Assembly: GCF_964355755.1 (NCBI RefSeq)
Contig: NC_092680.1
Span: 1,369,001-1,433,000 of the forward strand
Direction of reading: 5' to 3'
Length of the DNA stretch: 64,000 nt
From: Antedon mediterranea
Lineage: Eukaryota; Echinodermata; Crinoidea; Comatulida; Antedonidae
The notes beneath the pieces are model-generated. The model was not told the DNA's origin and made no database searches. It saw only the letters and a list, made by a program, of their open reading frames with translations. Below are positions 38,675 to 50,850 of the stretch, piece by piece. Every line of letters starts with the position of its first letter. Position 1 is the stretch's first letter. The translations under genes were made by a program, and so were the position numbers.

Positions 38675-41600
38675 ATGTCACATTCAAAAGTAAAAACAGC
38701 ATGCAGGTCTAAGTCTACGAGGTCCACGTTCAATTTAATAGGACTCGTTGTTTGTAAAAGTCCACTTGTAGAGTAAGATTTGTTTTCTGTTATTACTTAG
38801 GCCTAGCTAGCTAGCCGGCCTGTCTTTTTGTCTGATGGGCCGGCCCATTTATTTTTAAAAGGTGCTACTTATACCGATTATACTACCATGCTTATACTTA
38901 GGAGGGAGCTAAACTAGGTAAGCCTATAGTAGTTTTCCTAGCTAGACCAGGCCTAGAACGAGTGGAGCTAGGCCTGCTGGGTAGTTGCCCAATGCAATTT
39001 GAGTGATTTGCACGATTTATTTGTTATTTTATGCAAGAATTTCATTGTGCAATTATTAAATATTTAATTAATTATTTTTGTTTTTTTAGAAGAAATGGAA
39101 GTAAAATGTTTTTATTTGAGTTGTCATGGCGACTTAACCGACACTTTGTTGTTGCAAAGGTATGCATATAGACGATTTTCGTCTTAAATAAGCCATCTTG
39201 CAGATATGACAAACAGTCATGACTAGCTCAGGAAGTACGATGTTTTAACATGGTGTCCTAAAATCCCCTGAAAACGCTATGTTATTTTTGTTTTGACCCT
39301 TGGCTGGTCACAACTATTTGCTTCTATAGCACGAAAATCATCTATAAAGGTAAAGGTACCGTTGTGTTTACTAATTGCAACAGTTAACAAATCATTTATA
39401 CTTTTTTTTTCAAAGGGTCAACAGTGGAAGTTGTATAGTGAAATACAAGTACACAAGTATATTATCCTATCAAACATGATTTCTACTACAATCACAAAGG
39501 TAGGTATTATAAATTACCAACCAATGAATGTACCAATTATTTCACTTTAATTATTAAATAATGCTTATGGACCAAAATTTTGTTTAATATAAATAAAATA
39601 ATCAGAAGAAATTGCATTTTAATGGGAGATGATTATCTGGGGATGTTTCTGATTTTTTATGAGCTTTAATAAAAATGACAATACTGTTCAATGCATTGTT
39701 TTGTTGAATTGCAGGGTTTGGATAAAAACATCAAGGTATATGCTTGCACAAGTAAAACTCAGGTATTCATTTCAATTGTATATTAAAAGTGGTATCCTCA
39801 AAATAGTATTTTTGTCAATGTTACTAAATACCAAAAAAATTCTATCCCCATTTGGAGTACATTGCGTGAAATATATACACACACAGTGTACCATAATGGT
39901 GGGGATTCCTCCTATGTTTCTAGATATCAGTAAAAGATGAAAGCCAATTACAATCACAGGATGAAGACATTTACTGTACAACTAGTAAGGTACCAGATGC
40001 ACCACAAGTCACTGACCAGTCCAATGAACAACCACAAGCCACTGACCTGTCCAATAAACCACCACAAGCCACTGACCAGTCCAATAAACCACCACAAGCC
40101 ACTGACCAGTCCAATAAACACTCACTTTGTACTGATCAGAATGAGGAATGCAATTCTGGAGCTGGTACATCATACCAAGTAAAACCCTAAACATATCTAT
40201 TTTAAAGCTCTGTCTACACTATGAAACAGGTTTGCCCTGGTATGCCCAAATATGGTAGTAATATGACATCATCATGTCAATTATGGTCACATCACATTTT
40301 TTTTTCACATAAAGTTTGATAGTGTAGACAAGGCTTTAAAGATACAATCAATATATTGTTGACGCATTACATGCATGAGATGAAATTCCAAATATCTAAT
40401 TGAATCAGAACAAAATATAACAATTATGATATTACAAACCATTGTATTTTTAGGGAATGGTGACAGATATAATTGATTCTAAGGCTGGCATTTATGAACT
40501 AGACGGTAGTATAAGGTAAAATTAATACTTTTAGAGAAATTAATAAATTAGTTTCGATACTAAATAATACTGATCATAACCTCACTGTTGACACATCCCA
40601 CTTAGCACCAACTGTACTGATAAACCACTTAAATGTTTACAGCGATTTGTACTTTCTTTTGAGTTACTAATCTATTTATCCATATCTGATTTGATTTCAA
40701 GAGTTTTACTCCCAAAACTAAACAAAAACAATACTGTACTTTACATGTGTAAGGCTCTGTCTACACTATCAAACTTTATGTGACAAAAAAAAAATTTGGC
40801 ATATCACTACCATATTTGAGCTCTTCACACTACTTTTGTAAAACTAGTTTGGTAGTGTAGACAGAGCTTTAAATTTTTCTATATTTTTTTTTTTACATGG
40901 AAACGTTTCTTGTCATTTATTATTTCTGTTTTTTTCTTTATAGATTGTATATGACATACCTTAATAAAGATGTTGGCTGTGTTGTGCCCAACATTAAGGC
41001 TGGTTGCTATGTTACTGTATACAATGCTCACTTCAAAAAACTTTCAAAGGTAAAAATGATCTTAAAATTGTATTGTACATTTCACTTTTACATTTTGTTT
41101 TTCCCAAAATAAAAGTTTTACAAATTGATCTTTCAGGTTGTTTATCTTGTGTGTTGTATGCGATCTTGTGTTGAGGTTTTACCATTCAAGTCAACATTAG
41201 TAAGTTATCTTGATGATTGCAATGTATCCCATTCTTTGATTTGTGGTTTTTTTTTCTTTCTTTATGTTCTTTTTCCTTCTGTTATGTTTTCCTTTGGGAC
41301 TAAAGCCTTGTTCAAACTGAACATTATCCAAATCCATTGATTAGTTAGTGTGAACAGTCTAGTAAACTTTTCTTATATTAGGTAAGGTACACATGCCACA
41401 AAATAAAACTAAGTTTAGCTTCCAAACAAACACTTGTTTGACCAGTAAAACATATATCGAGTCAGTAAAACTAACTGGGCAAGTTTTCCTCACAAATGTA
41501 ATGGCTAGTAAACTGATTTTATAGTAAGTAAAACAAGACAAGTTATACGAAGAATCTAATATCTAAATCTCTTATTCTCAATGTATTTTATTTATTTGTG

Positions 41601-44600
41601 TGTGTTTCTTAATCCAGTGTTTAGTTTCTTTGGATGACCCTGTTATCAAACTAATCACACAATTTGTTCCTGCGTTTTCCCTGTTGACCCACATGCACAA
41701 AATGCTAAAACAACTCACACACAAGCTTCCAAAAAATGTCCACAGGTGAGGTTTTTTGTTTAGCAGGAATATTAAACATAAATTTCATTATTGAAATGTA
41801 ATGTACAGCACAGTGAACTCTCTCAATGCTTGACACCATTGGGCTGACCTAATTTGTCTGGTTTTCTGGGAAGTATCTAAATGTGTAAAAAAGAATGAGG
41901 ACCTATGGTATCAAGAAAAATCTTCTAAGCTTCTAATATTCTAATATTTTTTTTAATAATTTAATTTTGATTTATTTACTACTTTTTTAGAAAAATAAGT
42001 TTAATAATTGGAACAATATTGGAAAGTAATGGTATGCAGAGAGTAACGCCACGGAAAAGAAATATTTATAATGAATTTTTTAATACACCTCACCAATCCT
42101 GTGTAGTGGATGATGTTCATAAAAACCAATTACAGGTACAGTAAACATGATCCCTATCTTTGCATTGAAATGGTTTATGAACGTCCCCTCGTGATGTAAA
42201 TCATCTTTTTGGGATTTGGAGGGCTATCCCTAGTAGTATGCAAATTATTGGGTTTTTTGTGTGTGCGTGTTCTTCCTGTCTTGTATAAAATAATTCAAAT
42301 CAAGTTACTTAATTACTGTCCTGGAGCACTTTACAATCTCTTCTTCGCCTACATGATGACAAAATTGGTAATGGTGTTTTGATCTGTAGCTGTATAAACA
42401 CATATGTATAGGCATTAAAATTATAAAAGGCTAAGTCTAGGAATTCATAAATTGTCAATACAATCTCCTAAATCAAATTAATTATTCCATGATAATATTT
42501 GATTGTTCTTTCTTGAGATATTCTTTATCATCATGTGTAGGATAGGTTAAGGTACCGTTTGACAAATGAAAATGCTTTATATGTAAGTACTGTATGTCAA
42601 AGAATATTTTGTTGTTTTTTTTGCAGAGTAGAATTATATTACCAAGTGTAGCAGACTTGAAGAAAGAAATACTTCAACAATTTAGAGATGCAAATAAACA
42701 TGATGAGAAAAGCTATAAGCAATACATTAGTCATTCAAACATTAACAACTCAATGGTAAGTAAATCAAATACTCACTTATCGTTTAGACTTTTTTGTGTA
42801 GACTAAGAGCATCTTGTATATGTTTGTCTTGTGACCAGGATTGCCACTAAGGTCGTGAGGTGGTTTCCCGATTAATCGTACGATCAAAACGGTACTGGGT
42901 ATGATCAACTAGCGTTCGTGTTCCCACCTAATCATCCATTCATAGAAGGATAAAAGGATAGTGGATGAATTCACTTACGGCAACCCATGGCAATTTACCT
43001 AAAACAAATTTTTTAAGTATAAGCTCCCTGTTCTAATTTTTTTGGTAAACCTAACATTGTCTAAAGTGTACTCTGTCAGTTTAGCGCCCCGTCTCAACCT
43101 TCTCTTTTGCTTAATATATTTTTTAATACTTCAAAAAATAGATCTTGGTTGGATTTCTGTCATCAAATCCTGACACAGGAGTCCTTCGTCTTAATGATGA
43201 AACAGGATCCATTGACTGCATCGCAACTTGTATACAATCCAAAGGAACTGCCAGCCACAGTTGCAAGAACTCTATATGCTACTTACAACACCACCAATCA
43301 TTCCATGCACCATACTCTTGCAATTGTCCATATGCCCATATTTGGAATTTAAAAGGGCTTGTGAAAATTACTTGGTTTATTGTTGTACATGAGCAGTCGG
43401 GTCAACAGGATGTAAATCGAGGGAGGTCATACATTGTATTTGACATGAGACAAGTTGTTTATATGTCCACACAGAACCTACTGCAGAATGTACCTGCTGC
43501 TGGGGCTGCCTCAACAAAAGGTACTCTATCTGTAGTATCACTAAATCAAGTTTATAAAAAAAAAATTCTCAATTTTACTAAAACATGTGGTGTACTGCAA
43601 ACCTGTATTCATAATTGATAAATAATGCTATTCTTTGGAAATTTCAGAAACAGACTCCTCCTCACATTTATTAACAATTAAAATAATGAAGAAAGGAAAC
43701 CTTGTTCGAAGGCTTAGAAAAACTGACAACAGTCTGTTTTTCACAATTGATGGCATTGTATATGAAGATTGCACAAAGAAGTGCTCACCAGATCTTGCTG
43801 CCTCTGCATCTGCCAAAGGTACCAGTTCATCTTGTAAAAGCAAACAGAACATCATATTAAGGTTTGAAGGAAAAGCTGTCAAATGGTACCCTGTTCTGTA
43901 TATAGGATCTGTGTACAGGATTACAGCACGGCAGAATTCAGATAACTGTAAAGTGTTGTCACGGTTCAGTAATCACAGCACGTTTACAGTCACTGAACAT
44001 GATGCCATTGAACAACTAGGGGTATGTAGATATTTTATTCCAATTCCAACAAATTATGAACTTAATTGTATATTAAAATGCATGACATGGCTCTCTTGTG
44101 ATCAAGCTCATACCATTCTTAAGCTCTGTCTACTCTAACCAACTACTTTGACAAAAAAAAAGGTGTAAAATATGGTAGTGATATGCCCAATTAAGGAAGT
44201 GATATTCAATTCAATTCAATTCAAGGATTATGACATCATCATGTCCATGTCACATTGTTTTGTCACAGGTGAATTCCTTGGAGCAGCAAGTTGATCTTTA
44301 TTCTGTTGATGACGTGATTTCACGGTAAGCTCACATGCAACTTTGCCTCATTAGAAAGCATTTTTATCACATCACTGCTGAGTTTAAAAGTATGTTAGAC
44401 TATTGGGGTATTTTCATTACAAATATGCCGACTTCGACATCATTTTGAAAAGTCACGCATCCATTAGATCGCCTTCCTCGTTCACTTGCTGCCTTGAGGG
44501 TTAGGTGACTATGGATTTGACATATACCACTGTCATTTGATATATACCACTGTTATTTGTCATTTACCACTGTCATTTGACATACCACTGTCATTTGACA

Positions 44601-47600
44601 TATACCACTGTCATTTGACATATTCCACTGTCATTTGACATATACCACTGTCATTTGACATATCCCACTGTCATTTGACATATACCACTGTCATTTGACA
44701 TTTACCACTGTCATTTGACATATACCACTGTCATTTGACATATACCACTGTCATTTGACATATACCACTGTCATTTGACATATACCACTGTCATTTGACA
44801 TATACCACTGTCATTTGACATATACCACTGTCATTTGTTATCTAGTTTTATCATTGGCAAGTGGTCAACTTGTTGGGAATGCATCATGTGTCGAAGTGAA
44901 CCACATGCACGCTCACACGATCGAAAGGTCCCTAATAGGCGCATAGTGTAAAGGTCAGTTTACGCAGATGAGCGGTAATGCACATCTGTATCTGTATCTA
45001 TCTTGAACGGATCCGTCCGTCCGCTCCGCGTGTGTAAATGGTCATAAGGAATAATATTAGATTCTATATCTTTATTACTGTTACTGTTTGTCTGTGTAAA
45101 TTGGCCTTAACTTGAAAATGTCACAAATACCTTGTGTCATTTACGATTTATAGCTTTCTCCAATATACATATTGTCATAGTTTATGGATTGTCATATAAG
45201 CATATTTGTTTTAATAGATTTAAATCATCCAAAGGTATTGTTTCTTTGATTGGAGTAATTGTATCATGTGATTCAAGTAACAAGTCGCACCAACCAACCG
45301 AATCAGATACAGTATCCATGAATGTAAGGATTGTGGATATCAAGCCTAGTCTTGATGCAACAGGCAGTCTGTCAATTTGTATTAAATGTCCTAAGATACA
45401 GTATCCGTTAGGACTTGTTCCACAAGCTGTGTTATATTTACAGTACGTATACTTTAAAAATTGGTTTACATAGAAAAACTACATTGCTATCATTAAGCTC
45501 TGTCTACACTATCAAACTTTATGTGACAAAAAAAATGTGATGTGCCCATATATGTACATGATGATGTCATATCACTACCATATTTGGGGAAATTTCTAAA
45601 TTTCCAAAACTCCATGGGAAAAAAACAAGAACAATTTAGTGTATTTATTCATGTAGACATTTTATTTTTGTAGAGGAATTGAAGTTGATAGTTACAAAGG
45701 CAGGTTACGTTGTCAAAGTGGACCTTTAACATCAATACAGGTATTACAAATACCCAGTAGTGTTGAAGATAGGTAAGTTGACCTATATGTGGACCTTTAA
45801 CATCAACACAGGTATTTCAAATACCAAGTAGCGCTGAAGATAGGTAAAGTTGACCTATATATGTGGACCTTTAACATCAACACAAGTATTACAAATACCC
45901 AGTACCGCTGAAGATAGGTAAGTTGACCTATGTGGACCTTTAACATCAATACAGGTATTACAAATACCCAGTACTGCTGAAGATAGGTAAGTTGACTTAT
46001 ATATGTGGACCTTTAACATCAATACATATATTACAAATACCCAGTAGCGCTAAAGAAGGTAAGTTGACCTATATGTGGACCTTTACATCAATACAGGTAT
46101 TACAAATACCCAGTACCGCTGAAGATAGGTAAGTTGACCTATGTGGACCTTTAACATCAATACATATATTACAAATACCCAGTAGCGCTAAAGATAGGTA
46201 AGTTGACCTATATATGTGGACCTTTAACATCAATACAGGTATTTCAAATACCCAGTAGCGCTGAAGATAGGTAAGTTGACCTATATATGTGGACCTTTAA
46301 CATCAATACAGGTATTTCAAATACCCAGTAGCGCTGAAGATAGGTAAGTTGACCTATATATGTGGACCTTTAACATCAATACAGGTATTTTAAATACCCA
46401 GTAGCGCTGAAGATAGGTAAGTTGACCTATATATTCTTTAAAATAATATACTAGATAAAATTTTAATTCTAAATATGTCTTTGATCTTATGTATAATGAA
46501 ACCCAGTTCTCGGTAACAAATATGTTAATATTTATTCTCAAATTCTTACAGTACTATACTTTTATGCAAGTTTGGGCAATTTTGTGTTATTTATGTGGTA
46601 TCACAGATGCCGTGATTATTACATTATATACATTTTATTTTGTTTATTAAAAAAGTGAATTGTTTACAACTCCCTGGACAGAAGTTGTTCATTTATAATA
46701 TATAATAACAACCTTTTTTTTTTAACCCAGCACAACAAACTTATTTGATACAAAGGACCTCTCTAAAGCTCCACCAAGATATGTCATTCATATATTGCAG
46801 TCACTTCTTTCTGGAACCAAAGAGAATGATTTTATTTTAAATGGATACATTAATACAATATACAGTCTAGAGATCAGGTAAGGTTACAACTTAACAGATT
46901 CTTAAGCTCTGTCTACACAATTAAACATGTGATGTGCCTATATACATACACGATGTCGAGTTTATGTAATATTCCGTATGACCATTTACAGGCAGAGGAA
47001 ACGGGCGGATAGATACAGATTCTATGTGGGACAAACTAGATAGTTTTCTGCTTACCGTTACCGTTTTAAAAATTATTTTACAGATGGATATGCTATATGT
47101 GCAGATCTAATCAGTGTCGATGCTCAGCACAATCACAGGCCGCTAAGGGGGAAATGAGTTTTAAAGCAAGGTAGCTTATTATTTATTATTTAATATTTCA
47201 TAAAAATCATGTATGTACATATACATGGGAAAAGAAAACAACATGATTATACCATGGAATCTTTAGTACATTAACAGGTCATAGAAGGACCATTGATTTT
47301 CCCACTACTAAACCAAACACGTCCCAATTCCATAGATTGTATGTGATGCACAGCATAATGACAGTAGTATAATTCAGAGGCCTGAGGCTCCTGGTTTAGG
47401 AACCCTAAGTGGCCCTCCAACACTGGAGGCTTCAAACTTTTTTATCTCTTTTCGACATATTGTAATGCCTATTTCCTCTGGGCACTGCTCAGGTGCCCCC
47501 ATTAGCTTATAATGATCTGATTTGTTATTTCAGAGTTTTGATTGATGATGGAACTGCTGCTGTTAATGTATGGTTGTCAGACACTGAGTCACTTGCATAC

Positions 47601-49347
47601 ATCTTATGCCTTTCTCATCTAAGATGGCAGCAGATATTAGATGTTGTTCAGGCTAAGGGACCATTCCATTTCAACTTCTTTAATTCTACAAATGATCAGG
47701 TAACACAACAGCAAATACGTACTCACTAATTCTCTCTCTTTGACAGAGTTTGAATTGTTATAAAGCATGTCACCCATCAAACTGCAATGCCACTATCATC
47801 CAAAGAGTAAACATTTAAAAATTTGTAGATTCATACTTACTTGATCACATGATCATTTTAACCAATCACTAGATGATAAATGTTTGAGCTATAATAGAAA
47901 CTATAAAGATGATTTTATTTTGGTTTTATTTTTTTTTTTATAAATCTTTTTAGAGTAATGCTGTACTAAAGTTACTATGGAAGCTGTGCAGAAGCTGTAA
48001 AGTAAAGAGACCAGTACAGTTACTCTGTTCCTCTGCCTACCTTAGGCAAAGTGGTAAGTAGGCCTATATGATTTGGCTCTAATAATAATAATATATAATT
48101 GTTTTTAATCGATCAACAATTATTCATAACCATGGACCAAACAAATCCCTGGACTCACTCCATTTACACTAACCAAGCTGTTAGAATAAAAGACTGACTT
48201 CATATTACACTAACCAAGCTGTTAGAATAAAAGACTCACTCCATATTACACTAACCAAGCTGTTAGAATAAAAGACTGACTTCATATTACACTAACCAAG
48301 CTGTTAAAATAAAAGACTCACTTCATATTACACTAACCAAGCTGTTAGAATAAAAGACTCACTTCATATTACACTAACCAAGCTGTTAGAATAAAAGACT
48401 CACTCCATATTACACTAACCAAGCTGTTAGAATAAAAGACTCACTTCATATTATACTAACCAAGCTGTTAGAATAAAAGACTCACTCCATATTACACTAA
48501 CCAAGCTGTTAAAATAAAAGACTCACTTCATATTACACTAACCAAGCTGTTAAAATAAAAGACTCACTCCATATTACACTAACCAAGCTGTTAGAATAAA
48601 AGACTCACTTCATATTACACTAACCAAGCTGTTAGAATAAAAGACTCACTCCATATTACACTAACCAAGCTGTTAAAATAAAAGACTCACTTCATATTAC
48701 ACTAACCAAGCTGTTAGAATAAAAGACTCACTTCATATTACACCAAGCTGTTAGAATAAAAGACTCACTTCATATTACACTAACCAAGCTGTTAAAATAA
48801 AAGACTCACTTCATATTACACTAACCAAGCTGTTAAAATAAAAGACTCACTCCATATTACACTAACCAAGCTGTTAAAATAAAAGACTCACTCCATATTA
48901 CACTAACCAAGCTGTTAAAATAAAAGACTCACTTCATATTACACTAACCAAGCTGTTAAAATAAAAGACTCACTTCATATTACACTAACCAAGCTGTTAG
49001 AATAAAACCTTGTACAACAAAATAAAACAGTTATAAATGTTGTTTTTCTAACCTAATGTGTTACTAGTGCTGTTAAAACATTCCTAATAATATCTGTCAT
49101 TTGAAATAAATGTTTACTTATCATTGATGGCAGTTGTGTCTCTTTGATGGAAAGCGTCAAGAAGAGCGTTCGCTAAAGCATGGTTAATCTGGTTTCCTAC
49201 TACGCTAATCCGTAGTTAATTTCAAATAAGTTTCTGAGCATGTCAATCCCAACAATTTTTAATCCACAATGATTTTTTTATTATTATTCAGATGATAAAA
49301 GTGATCAATTATTTGTCAGTGCAATGGTAAACATGTATAGCAGTTAA
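38675..49347 (+). CDS. CTC1: CTC1-like CST complex subunit, 21 exons
   Basis: Probable large subunit of CST (CTC1-STN1-TEN1), which binds telomeric ssDNA and recruits DNA polymerase alpha-primase. Exons: 38675-38772, 39090-39159, 39416-39499, 39715-39762, 39924-40178, 40454-40515, 40944-41049, 41137-41199, 41618-41745, 41991-42135, 42627-42755, 43142-43520, 43648-44021, 44269-44324, 45218-45442, 45674-45772, 46731-46877, 47084-47170, 47534-47699, 47954-48053, 49292-49347; phases join throughout (about 958 aa; human 1217). OB-fold-like pieces: FNLIGLVVCKSPLVERNGSK, LVGFLSSNPDTGVLRLNDET, ISLIGVIVSCDSS. The C-terminus supports CTC1: a Cys cluster (WICYMCRSNQCRC), VLIDDGTAAVNVWL, and LLWKLCRSCKVKRPVQLLC. 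Identification rests on these C-terminal blocks and on domain style, not on an alignment. The N-terminus seems shorter than in vertebrates. Confidence 0.75.
39990..40130 (+). repeat. coding 30-bp minisatellite in CTC1 exon 5
   Basis: About four in-frame copies of a ten-residue unit PPQATDQSNK (first copies APQVTDQSNE and QPQATDLSNK). The stretch lies between OB-type regions, so it probably encodes a flexible, length-variable linker. Confidence 0.85.
40205..40336. mobile_element. palindromic MITE copy 8
   Basis: AAGCTCTGTCTACACTATGA to GATAGTGTAGACAAGGCTT; CTC1 intron 5, with TTTAA-like flanks on both sides. Confidence 0.8.
40751..40869. mobile_element. palindromic MITE copy 9
   Basis: AAGGCTCTGTCTACACTATC to GGTAGTGTAGACAGAGCTT; CTC1 intron 6, 75 bp before exon 7. 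Confidence 0.8.
44121..44268. mobile_element. palindromic MITE copy 10, supplying the CTC1 exon 14 acceptor
   Basis: Left end AAGCTCTGTCTACTCTAAC; interior ATATGGTAGTGATATGCCC and ATCATCATGTCCATGTCACA; the right end breaks off in TTTTGTCACAG, which is the 3' splice site of exon 14. In other copies the same place reads TTTTGTCACATAAAGTTTG. Confidence 0.7.
44516..44845. repeat. 20-bp minisatellite in CTC1 intron 14
   Basis: About 16 copies of CCACTGTCATTTGACATATA. Confidence 0.9.
45495..45585. mobile_element. palindromic MITE copy 11, right half missing
   Basis: AAGCTCTGTCTACACTATCA to about ATCACTACCATATTTGGGG; CTC1 intron 15. Confidence 0.7.
45721..46430. repeat. 69-74-bp array copying CTC1 exon 16 3' end and donor
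   Basis: About ten copies. The first copy is exonic (GACCTTTAACATCAATACAG ... GAAGATAG|GTAAGTTGACC). Later copies keep AG|GTAAGT. Reading through any donor gives an immediate TAA, so only the first donor at 45773 is productive. Each unit also has CAATACAG|GT, an acceptor-like site. Confidence 0.92.
46904..46957. mobile_element. palindromic MITE copy 12, fragment
   Basis: AAGCTCTGTCTACACAATTA and GTGATGTGCCTATATACATA; truncated, CTC1 intron 17. Confidence 0.6.
47374..47505. mobile_element. degenerate relative of the hAT-type MITE at 24.9 kb
   Basis: Shares CTCCTGGTTTAGGAACCCT, CCTCCAACACTGGAGGC and CTCTGGGCACTGCTCAGG with 24934-25131; terminal CAGTGGCG motifs lost. It ends about 28 bases before CTC1 exon 19. 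Confidence 0.7.
48151..49008. repeat. 41-bp minisatellite in CTC1 intron 20
   Basis: About 21 copies of a unit containing ACTAACCAAGCTGTTAGAAT and AAAAGACTCACTTCATATTA. ACTAAC resembles a branch-point sequence, repeated ahead of the last exon. Confidence 0.92.
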
Positions 49348-50021
49348 ACAGGAAAGATGGTAAACATGTATAGCAGTTAAACAGGAAAGATGCCACACAT
49401 GTATAGCAGTTAAACAGGAAAGATGCCACACATGTATAGCAGTTAAACAGGAAAGATGCCACACATGTATAGCAGTTAAACAGGAAAGATGCCACACATG
49501 TATCGCAGTTAAACAGGAAAGATGCCACACATGTATAGCAGTTAAACAGGAAAGATGCCACACATGTATAGCAGTTAAACAGGAAAGATGCCACACAGGT
49601 ATAGCAGTTAAACAGGAAAGATGCCACACATGTATAGCAGTTAAACAGGAAAGATGCCACACATGTATAGCAGTTAAACAGGAAAGATGCCACACAGGTA
49701 TAGCAGTTAAACAGGAAAGATGCCACACATGTATAGCAGTTAAACAGGAAAGATGCCACACATGTATAGCAGTTAAACAGGAAAGATGCCACACATGTAT
49801 AGCAGTTAAACAGGAAAGATGCCACACAGGTATAGCAGTTAAACAGGAAAGATGCCACACATGTATAGCAGTTAAACAGGAAAGATGCCACACATGTATA
49901 GCAGTTAAACAGGAAAGATGCCACACATGTATAGCAGTTAAACAGGAAAGATGCCACACATGTATAGCAGTTAAACAGGAAAGATGCCACACATGTATAG
50001 CAGTTAAACAGGAAAGATGCA
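49324..50021. repeat. 33-bp x 21 array containing the CTC1 stop codon
   Basis: The unit (GATG(C/G)(C/T)A(C/A)ACATGTATAG, CAGTTAAACAGGAAA) starts inside the last CTC1 exon: the protein ends MVNMYSS and the stop TAA at 49345-49347 is part of the first unit. Later units are 3' UTR or downstream DNA. Long open frames seen on the minus strand are a by-product of the 33-bp period. Confidence 0.92.
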
Positions 50022-50389
50022 ACCAATACAAGACAAGTAATGTTTTAATGCAGTTTATTTGAAAATTAAACTAAAATTAAAGTAAAATTGATATAAAGTT
50101 GAATAAAGATGTATGAAAAATATATGTTGATGTATTTACTATACTACAGGGAGAAGTAAAGAGATTTTGTTAAATCAAATTAGTAATCGTTATTATTGAT
50201 ATGTGAACATATAGAACATTACCATCAAATTATTGTCTTGTGAGAACGAATTATGTGAAAAAAATATAAAAAATAGCAAAATGTTGATCTTTCTGTTTTT
50301 TAAATAACTTTTCGAACAAATCAAAAGTAAATATGCCATAATATTGCCATATATGCACATATATGGTGTTATCATCATCTTATAGAGCC

Positions 50390-50850
50390 ATAGTAAGTAG
50401 TTATGTCGAAAAATAAAAGGGTCGAAATTTAGTCATTTTTCGAAAATTTCCCTGTACTATAGTACAGGTTTTTTTTTCGAAAAATGCCTAAAATATCCAC
50501 TTTTTTAAATTCAATAATTATGCCATAATATTGCCATATATGCACATATATGGTGTTATCATCATCTTATAGAGCCAAGGAGCCATAGTAACTAGTTATG
50601 TCGAAAAATAAAAGGGTCGAAATTTAGTCATTTTTAGAAAATTTCCCCAGGTATTTTTTCGATAAATGCCCAAAATATCCACTTTTTTAAATTCAATAAT
50701 TATGCAATAATATTGCCATATATATGCATATATTGTGTTATCATCATCTTATAGAGTCAAAGTAACTAGTTATGTTGAAAAATAAAAGGGTCGAAATTTG
50801 TTCATTTTTCGAAAAATGGCCGATTTTCGACCCTTTTATTTTTTGACAGA
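50390..50850. repeat. flanking ~190-bp repeats of the satellite
   Basis: About three copies with GCCATATATGCACATATATG, TCATCATCTTATAGAG and GTCGAAAAATAAAAGGGTCG; a further piece occurs at 54195-54300, so the 285-bp array is embedded in these. Confidence 0.8.

Noticed and set aside
39330-39349. 20-nt candidate CTC1 exon (CTATAG|CACGAAAATC...AAAG|GTAAAG)
   Set aside because: Inclusion breaks phase; joining exon 2 (ends 39159) directly to 39416 gives a continuous OB-fold-like sequence.
49309-50031. 240- and 236-residue minus-strand frames of 11-residue repeats
   Set aside because: By-product of the 33-bp repeat; no start context, no known motif.
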